From contig CALKAL010000142.1 of NCBI GenBank assembly GCA_937983065.1, positions 1-10,699 on the forward strand: a DNA stretch of 10,699 bases, read 5' to 3'. This stretch comes from an uncultured Bacillaceae bacterium. Lineage in GTDB: Bacteria; Bacillota; Bacilli; Bacillales; Alkalibacillaceae. Every line of letters starts with the position of its first letter. Position 1 is the first letter of the stretch. The notes under the pieces are model-generated. The model did not search any database and was not told where the DNA came from. It worked only from the letters and a program-made list of their open reading frames with translations. The position numbers and the translations under genes are program-made. This document shows, piece by piece, positions 6,531 to 10,699 of the stretch.

Positions 6531-7790
6531 TTAGGCCTTCTTCCAAAGCCGCTCAAGTATAACAGCTAACACCGTTCCAATTAACATTCCATTTGTAATC
6601 ACTTGTCTTACCATATCAGGTAGTTGTGAGAAGCTTTCTGCTGGAACGAACATCAATCCAGAACCGACTAGAAGAGAAACGGTCATAATTGTAAGTCTCC
6701 GTTCGGTTATTTTTTCCGAAAATAAATTGCGTAATCCTAATCCCATTAGTTGCACAAAAGTGGCTAACAAGGCTGCATTGGCAATAGGGGCTGGGATCTT
6801 TGATAACGCATTTATAATTGGTGGGAAAAACGCGACGATCATTAATAATAGTGCCGCCCACATAAACGGTTTTTTTCGTTTATCTCCTGTTAATTGCAGA
6901 AATCCAGCCGATGAAGCAAGGGGAACACCTGCAATCCCTGAAAATACGCCCGAAATTCCATGATTAATACCAAGAACAAAGCTTCCACGATTCATTTGCG
7001 TTACTGTAAAATTCGGTTTGCCATCTATCACTTCTGTCGTCGCAGAAAGAGCTGCAACAATGTTCGATAGTAAAATAAAGGCGGTTAAAATTGCGATTGG
7101 AAGTATGCTCCAATTAAATAATGGTGTACCCCAAGCGAATATTTCAGGTGTTGAAAATAGCTTTGTCGTTGTAAATGTATTTGTATTCCCTATTAATAAG
7201 GCATATAATAACCAACCAAATGCTATTCCGATTAAAACAGCGTAGCTTTTTATCCACCCTTTAAAGAAAATCGAAAAAATTAAAACGATTAAAAACGTGA
7301 GAAAAGCAATCGTAAATCCTTTCATATCAACGAAAGAAGCATCCCCTGATAATCCGAACATTCCTTGTAAAAACGTCCCACTTAGTTGAAACGTTAATAA
7401 TGTTAAAAATACACCTGTCACGAGTGGTGTAAAAAGAAAAATGACTTTACCTGATATTTTAAAAATCCCAAAAATAATTAATATAATGCCTGTCACGATC
7501 ATCGCTGCTTCAATAAGTCGCAACGCTTCAATCCCTTGTTCTCCAACTGAGCCGACACTTAATGCAAAAACTGCAAACGTACTTACCCAAAGCCCAGCTG
7601 GACCATCGACAATCGGTAATCTATGTCCGATTAATCCTTGTAAAAAGCAAGATATACCAATAATAAAAAATGTGCGTTGCATCAGTAGCATGACTTCCAT
7701 TGTTTCCATATGAAAAATGGAGCCGATCACAATCGGAATAGCAACAGCATTAGCGAGTAAAAAAATGAACCATTGTATAACTGAAAACAA
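6531..7790 (-). CDS. NCS2/NAT-type nucleobase (uracil/xanthine-like) permease
   Basis: This 419-residue membrane protein is very hydrophobic, with about 12-14 likely membrane segments, and fits the nucleobase:cation symporter-2 family, which takes up uracil, xanthine or other purines with a proton. I see the TM1-type motif beginning IQWFIFLLANAVAIPIVIG (5-23) and the half-helix region HRLPIVDGPAGLW (56-68), where UraA-like proteins have LPxVxGSSF. The signature region SSAGFLQLTG (293-302) stands at the place of the NAT motif N-x-G-x-x-x-x-T; Ser replaces the usual Asn. The length suits the YwdJ-like branch of Bacillus, but the substrate cannot be read from the sequence. The start is TTG at 7790 with AGGAGG seven bases upstream; the next in-frame Met (residue 28) would remove TM1. 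The DUF3891 gene follows in the same direction. No purine riboswitch is visible in the leader. Confidence 0.85.
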   Translation of the reverse strand: MFSVIQWFIFLLANAVAIPIVIGSIFHMETMEVMLLMQRTFFIIGISCFLQGLIGHRLPIVDGPAGLWVSTFAVFALSVGSVGEQGIEALRLIEAAMIVTGIILIIFGIFKISGKVIFLFTPLVTGVFLTLLTFQLSGTFLQGMFGLSGDASFVDMKGFTIAFLTFLIVLIFSIFFKGWIKSYAVLIGIAFGWLLYALLIGNTNTFTTTKLFSTPEIFAWGTPLFNWSILPIAILTAFILLSNIVAALSATTEVIDGKPNFTVTQMNRGSFVLGINHGISGVFSGIAGVPLASSAGFLQLTGDKRKKPFMWAALLLMIVAFFPPIINALSKIPAPIANAALLATFVQLMGLGLRNLFSEKITERRLTIMTVSLLVGSGLMFVPAESFSQLPDMVRQVITNGMLIGTVLAVILERLWKKA

Positions 7791-7797
7791 TGAAAAT

Positions 7798-7803
7798 CCT
7801 CCT
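7798..7803 (-). promoter_or_regulatory. Ribosome binding site for the TTG start of the permease
   Basis: A perfect AGGAGG on the minus strand stands seven bases before TTG 7790. No in-frame ATG is close, so this site decides the start. Confidence 0.85.
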
Positions 7804-7829
7804 AAGCTATTTGTTATGTAACGATTAAT

Positions 7830-7835
7830 ATTATA
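7830..7835 (-). promoter_or_regulatory. Possible -10 element of the permease-DUF3891 unit
   Basis: TATAAT on the minus strand lies 40 bases before the TTG start. At the proper spacing only GAGTAA or AGTAAA is found, so a -35 is weak or absent; activation by a regulator would be one explanation. Confidence 0.35.
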
Positions 7836-7878
7836 ACTTAATCATCATCTATTTACTCTTATGAGGCAATTAAGTCAG

Positions 7879-8046
7879 TCAAATTATGTAATTTTTATTT
7901 CTTTGTTTAGGCTGTGAATCATTTGTATGCAAAACCCTCATTGCCAATTTTACCCTTTCTGTATTTTTTCCCACGAGTTTCACTTTAAAAAAGCACCTTA
8001 AACTGGCATATGTTTTCTTGCCTTCAACATTCGCAATGTGCGACAA
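7879..8046 (-). pseudogene. Decayed coding fragment (unrecognised), possible mobile-element remnant
   Basis: On the minus strand a frame is open from TTG 8046 to TGA 7879-7881 (55 residues) and reads plausibly as protein, for example HIANVEGKKTYASLRCFF and KNTERVKLAMRVLHTND. No Shine-Dalgarno precedes it and a TAG sits directly upstream. An overlapping frame (8108 down to 7998) is also open and reads DLYEDICCSKLVASCRTLRM, which could mean a frameshift between two halves of an old gene. By hand count this stretch has about 35-40% G+C, against roughly 23% to its left (7801-7860) and 12% in 8161-8220. I do not recognise a family; a transposase or repeat remnant is one guess. An unknown small RNA or a chance open frame is also possible. 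Confidence 0.3.
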
Positions 8047-8208
8047 CTAGCAACCAATTTGCTACAGCAAATATCCTCATATAAATCTGCAATACTACTA
8101 ATTATCACTTATTCTTTATTACACAACTCTATAGAAATCACCCAATAAATATTCAAAATTATTACTATTTTTTTACAGATTACTAGATTTGAATTATTAA
8201 ATTTAAAC

Positions 8209-8226
8209 TTATTATTATTATTATTA
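8209..8226 (+). repeat. (TTA)6 trinucleotide run
   Basis: Six perfect TTA units stand about 50 bases upstream of the dppA promoter. Such runs can vary in length by slippage. In DNA this AT-rich it may have no function. Confidence 0.8.
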
Positions 8227-8257
8227 TGGCAATCGTTAATTCCCATGAAGAATTGTA

Positions 8258-8272
8258 AATTTTTTAAAAATT
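8258..8272 (+). promoter_or_regulatory. Candidate CodY box upstream of dppA
   Basis: AATTTTTTAAAAATT matches the CodY consensus AATTTTCWGAAAATT at 13 of 15 positions; the two differences are the central C and G. It ends three bases before the -35 of the dppA promoter, a position suited to repression. The B. subtilis dpp operon is a known CodY target, repressed when branched-chain amino acids and GTP are plentiful. The sequence is all A and T, so chance is a real alternative. Confidence 0.55.
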
Positions 8273-8275
8273 ATA

Positions 8276-8304
8276 TTGCAAAATCGTTACTATTTTGATA
8301 TATT
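8276..8304 (+). promoter_or_regulatory. Sigma-A-like promoter of the dpp operon
   Basis: TTGCAA (8276-8281), a 17-base spacer and TATATT (8299-8304) give a good vegetative promoter with a leader of about 40 bases before the dppA ATG. Confidence 0.65.
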
Positions 8305-8351
8305 ATTTTAAAACTATCTAAAAATCTTCTACATAAAAGGCGGTCTTAATT

Positions 8352-9176
8352 ATGAAACTTTATTTATCCGTTGACATGGAAGGTGTTACTGGCTTACCCG
8401 ATTATACTTTCGTTGATTCCTCAAAACATAACTACGAAAGGGCCCGCCGAATCATGACTCAAGAAGCGAATGCTATTATCGAATCAGCTTTTCGACATGG
8501 TACGAATTATGTTCTAGTTAATGATAGTCATTCTAAAATGAATAATCTATTAATTGATGAAATTTATCCAGAAGCTGAATTAATTACTGGTGGAATGAAA
8601 CCGCTTTCAATGGTAGAAGGTCTTGACGACTCCTTCCATGGAGCGATTTTTGCTGGGTATCATGCTCAAGCAGGTCATCCTGGAGTGATGTCCCACTCAG
8701 TGACTTTTGGAGTTCGAAACTTTTTTATTGATGATCTATGTGTTGGGGAAATTGGATTTAATGCTTATGTTGCTGGATATTATGGGGTACCTGTTATTAT
8801 GGTTGCTGGCGATGATCGAGCTTGTTTAGAGGTAGAAAAATTAATTCCTAATGTTGTAACTGCTCCAGTTAAACAGTCTATTACTAGGGCTGCTGTGAAA
8901 TCGCTTACACCTAAAAAGGCAAATGAGCTGTTACAGCGAAAAACGATTGAAGCAATTGACAAAAGGCATCAAATCGAACCGTTCGTTCCTCCTAAAAATC
9001 CGACATTAAGAATTGAATTTACGAACTACGGTCAAGCGGAATGGGCCGCATTAATGCCAGGCGTTGAAATTGAGCCGAACAGTTGCATCGTGAAATACGA
9101 AGCGAAGGATATTTTAGAAGCATATCGCGCTATGCTTGTAATGATTGAGCTAGCCTTAAATAATACATACAGCTAG
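8352..9176 (+). CDS. dppA: D-aminopeptidase DppA (M55 family)
   Basis: DppA is a zinc-dependent D-aminopeptidase that releases N-terminal D-amino acids from small peptides such as D-Ala-D-Ala; in B. subtilis it forms a decameric ring. The 274-residue length equals the B. subtilis protein. All residues reported for its two-zinc site are in place: D8 and E10 (SVDMEG), H60 (NDSHSKMNN), H104 (GYHAQAG) and E133 (VGEIGFNAY). H115 (MSHS), the proposed nucleophile, is also present. Near the C-terminus TNYGQAEWAALMPGVE is the usual conserved block. ATG 8352 follows the imperfect Shine-Dalgarno AAAAGGCGG at eight bases. It is the first gene of an operon, with dppB starting 18 bases after its stop, which suggests D-peptide uptake and cleavage work together. 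The protein is cytoplasmic, having no signal peptide. Confidence 0.97.
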   Translation: MKLYLSVDMEGVTGLPDYTFVDSSKHNYERARRIMTQEANAIIESAFRHGTNYVLVNDSHSKMNNLLIDEIYPEAELITGGMKPLSMVEGLDDSFHGAIFAGYHAQAGHPGVMSHSVTFGVRNFFIDDLCVGEIGFNAYVAGYYGVPVIMVAGDDRACLEVEKLIPNVVTAPVKQSITRAAVKSLTPKKANELLQRKTIEAIDKRHQIEPFVPPKNPTLRIEFTNYGQAEWAALMPGVEIEPNSCIVKYEAKDILEAYRAMLVMIELALNNTYS

Positions 9177-9180
9177 GTTT

Positions 9181-9186
9181 AGGAGG
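9181..9186 (+). promoter_or_regulatory. Ribosome binding site for the TTG start of dppB
   Basis: A perfect AGGAGG ends eight bases before TTG 9195 and supports this start; the first Met codons downstream lie inside TM1. Confidence 0.85.
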
Positions 9187-9194
9187 TCTTTTAA

Positions 9195-10133
9195 TTGCTC
9201 AAATACACAATCAAACGTTTTTTAATGATGATTCTTACGATTTGGATCATCGCCACATTAACATTTATTTTAATGCTAACTATTCCAGGGTCTCCATTTA
9301 GTGAATTGCAAGAGCGGACGTCGAGTGAAGCCGCTATCGCTAATATGGAAAGGCATTATAACTTGGACAAGCCGACAATCGTTCAATACTTTCTCTATTT
9401 AAAGTCAATCGCTACTTTTGATTTCGGACCATCGATTAGTAAGCCGAATGATACGGTGAACGATTTGATTAATAGAGGTTTTCCAATCTCGGCGGAGTTA
9501 GGGATACTTTCGTTGCTTGTGGCTGTTATTTCAGGAATTGCGTTAGGGATTATTTCATCCCTTAGGCATAATGGAATCATCGATTATGCCGCCATGGGGT
9601 TTGCTGTACTCGGAATTTCGATACCGAACTTTGTTTTAGCGACTTTACTCATACAGCAACTGGCGGTTAATGCAGGATGGTTCCCTGTAGCTACGTGGCA
9701 ATCACCATTGCATATGGTTTTACCGACATTAGCCCTCGCGACAGGACCGATGGCAATCATCGCCCGGTTAACACGGTCAAGTATGTTAGATGTGTTAACC
9801 CAAGATTATATAAAAATGGCCAAAGCAAAAGGGTTATCTCCTTTTAAAGTCATATTTAAACATGCATTAAAAAATGCGTTAATGCCTGTTGTGACAATTT
9901 TAGGAACGTTAATTGCGGGGTTATTAACGGGAACATTCGTTATTGAGGAGATTTTCGCAATTCCAGGTATGGGGCAATATTTCGTCAACAGTATTAATGA
10001 GCGAGATTACCCTGTCATTATGGGTGTGACCGTGTTTTACAGTATGTTCTTAGTATTTATGTTGTTTATCGTCGATATCGTTTACGGATTACTCGATCCA
10101 CGAATAAAAATTCATAAGGAAGCGGGGGAATAA
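9195..10133 (+). CDS. dppB: Dipeptide ABC transporter permease DppB
   Basis: DppB is one of the two membrane subunits of the dipeptide importer. The 312-residue protein has the layout of the OppB/DppB family. TM1 is near the N-terminus (about 8-30), followed by an external loop with PGSPF and HYNLDKP. A core of five membrane segments starts at about residue 100. The cytoplasmic EAA loop, which docks on the ATPases, lies at about 205-232 (YIKMAKAKGLSPFKVIFKHA). After it come the usual FVIEEIFAIPGMGQYF segment and the terminal DPRIK. The start is TTG 9195 with a perfect AGGAGG. dppC begins one base after its TAA, so the pair is translationally coupled. Peptide specificity is set mostly by the binding protein (DppE), which lies outside the window. 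The Dpp name rests on the dppA neighbour and on similarity to B. subtilis. Confidence 0.95.
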   Translation: MLKYTIKRFLMMILTIWIIATLTFILMLTIPGSPFSELQERTSSEAAIANMERHYNLDKPTIVQYFLYLKSIATFDFGPSISKPNDTVNDLINRGFPISAELGILSLLVAVISGIALGIISSLRHNGIIDYAAMGFAVLGISIPNFVLATLLIQQLAVNAGWFPVATWQSPLHMVLPTLALATGPMAIIARLTRSSMLDVLTQDYIKMAKAKGLSPFKVIFKHALKNALMPVVTILGTLIAGLLTGTFVIEEIFAIPGMGQYFVNSINERDYPVIMGVTVFYSMFLVFMLFIVDIVYGLLDPRIKIHKEAGE

Positions 10134-10134
10134 C

Positions 10135-10699
10135 ATGAAACAGCAAACGTTGGAAGCACAAAATGAAAAGACGATTGACCCGAAAAAAATCCCCCAAGAT
10201 TGGTTTAAGCCGTTAGATAAAAGCGCTACGGAACAAGAGGAAGTCGTCAGGCCGTCCTTATCTTATTGGAATGATGCTTGGAGACGTTTAAGAAAAAACA
10301 AAATGGCGATGAGTGGTTTAGTATTTTTAATTTTACTCACGCTGATGGCTATATTTGGGCCTTATTTAACAAATTACGATGTAAACACACAACAATTAGC
10401 AAACCAAAACCAAGCTCCATCAAAGGAACATTGGTTTGGAACAGATAACTTAGGGAGAGACGTATTCACTCGGACGTGGTATGGAGCACGGATCTCTTTA
10501 TTCGTTGGTTTTATGGCTGCTCTAATCGACTGTGTTGTTGGAATTATTTACGGTGGGATTTCTGGTTACAAAGGTGGACGTACTGACAATATTATGATGC
10601 GTTTCGTCGAAGTATTGTACGGTTTACCTTACTTACTTGTCGTAATTTTATTACTCGTTGTTCTTGGACCGAGCTTATTTACAATTATTTTAGCCTTAT
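10135..10699 (+). CDS. dppC: Dipeptide ABC transporter permease DppC, N-terminal part (runs off the right edge)
   Basis: The frame opens at ATG 10135, one base after the dppB stop, with GGGGGA six bases upstream, and is still open at the window end after 188 codons. It is the second membrane subunit of the importer. A hydrophilic N-terminal tail of about 55 residues contains RPSLSYWNDAWRRLRKNKMA, the entry motif of OppC/DppC proteins. TM1 follows (about 59-77), then the conserved HWFGTDNLGRDVFTRTWYGA (99-118) and membrane segments with ISGYKGG and VLYGLPYLLVV. The EAA loop should lie just beyond the edge. From memory this closely follows B. subtilis DppC (about 320 residues), so roughly 130 residues are missing. 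The ATPase and binding-protein genes (dppD, dppE) are expected to the right. Confidence 0.95.
   Translation, partial: MKQQTLEAQNEKTIDPKKIPQDWFKPLDKSATEQEEVVRPSLSYWNDAWRRLRKNKMAMSGLVFLILLTLMAIFGPYLTNYDVNTQQLANQNQAPSKEHWFGTDNLGRDVFTRTWYGARISLFVGFMAALIDCVVGIIYGGISGYKGGRTDNIMMRFVEVLYGLPYLLVVILLLVVLGPSLFTIILAL

Larger units (their letters stand above)
7804..8257. other. Intergenic region between the divergent permease and dpp units
   Basis: This long spacer of about 450 bases holds the possible permease -10, the coding-like island at 7879-8108, two small hairpins (8031-8043 and 8048-8064) and a (TTA)6 run at 8209-8226. The part right of 8100 is extremely AT-rich with no open frame of note. Confidence 0.5.

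Noticed and set aside
6505..6546. Longer start of the DUF3891 gene at ATG 6546
   Set aside because: It would overlap the permease gene and has no ribosome binding site, whereas ATG 6504 has AAAAGGGG at eight bases and begins the conserved protein.
7830..7882. TTGACT (7877-7882, minus) as the -35 of the permease promoter
   Set aside because: It is 41 bases from the TATAAT at 7830-7835, far beyond the 16-18 allowed, and no acceptable -10 lies at the right distance.
7804..7960. Purine riboswitch in the leader of the nucleobase permease
   Set aside because: I looked for the conserved junction sequences of purine aptamers on the minus strand and did not find them; the leader from the -10 to the start is only about 35 bases.
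7905..8075. Terminal inverted repeats bounding the coding-like island, as in an insertion element or MITE
   Set aside because: The best edge match is GCTGT plus scattered bases, too short to call, and no target-site duplication is visible.
1..10699. CRISPR array, tRNA, phage or defence genes
   Set aside because: No regularly spaced repeats, no tRNA cloverleaf and no phage or defence protein motifs were seen on either strand.

Overview
The window looks like chromosomal DNA of an AT-rich, endospore-forming member of the Bacillaceae. The main evidence is the block tadA - SRP RNA (scr) - dnaX - yaaK - recR, which has the order and orientation known from Bacillus subtilis. A divergent spore cortex-lytic LysM/GH18 gene (sleL/yaaH) sits next to it. 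Several proteins (RecR, YaaK, TadA, DppA) are close to their B. subtilis counterparts in length and sequence as I remember them. I cannot name the species.

Layout. (1) Bases 1-299 hold the 3' end of a plus-strand ornithine cyclodeaminase/mu-crystallin family gene. A strong hairpin terminator separates it from recR, which converges on it. (2) Bases 436-4028, minus strand, are the information-processing block. tadA comes first, then the 6S-type SRP RNA with its own promoter and terminator. The dnaX-yaaK-recR operon follows with its own sigma-A-like promoter; the three genes are tightly spaced and each has a good ribosome binding site. (3) sleL (4267-5547, plus) is divergent from tadA and ends in a hairpin terminator. 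(4) Bases 5740-7790, minus strand, are a two-gene unit: an NCS2-type nucleobase permease with a TTG start, followed 26 bases later by a DUF3891 protein of unknown function. (5) The AT-rich stretch 7804-8351 contains a less AT-rich island that looks like decayed coding DNA. It ends in a well-formed promoter with a CodY-like box just upstream. (6) From 8352 to the right edge is the start of a dipeptide operon: dppA (D-aminopeptidase), dppB and the 5' part of dppC, all plus strand.

How the genes fit together. RecR, YaaK and DnaX serve recombination and replication, and TadA and scr serve decoding and protein export. SleL degrades spore cortex fragments during germination. DppA with the Dpp ABC transporter would salvage D-amino-acid-containing and other dipeptides when amino acids are scarce, which agrees with the CodY-like site. 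The permease/DUF3891 pair is the least understood part of the window. The pair suggests that DUF3891 acts on, or responds to, a nucleobase-like substrate, but this is inference only. I see no phage, CRISPR, defence or intact mobile element. Apart from the permease/DUF3891 pair and the 7.9-8.1 kb island, the window is conventional.
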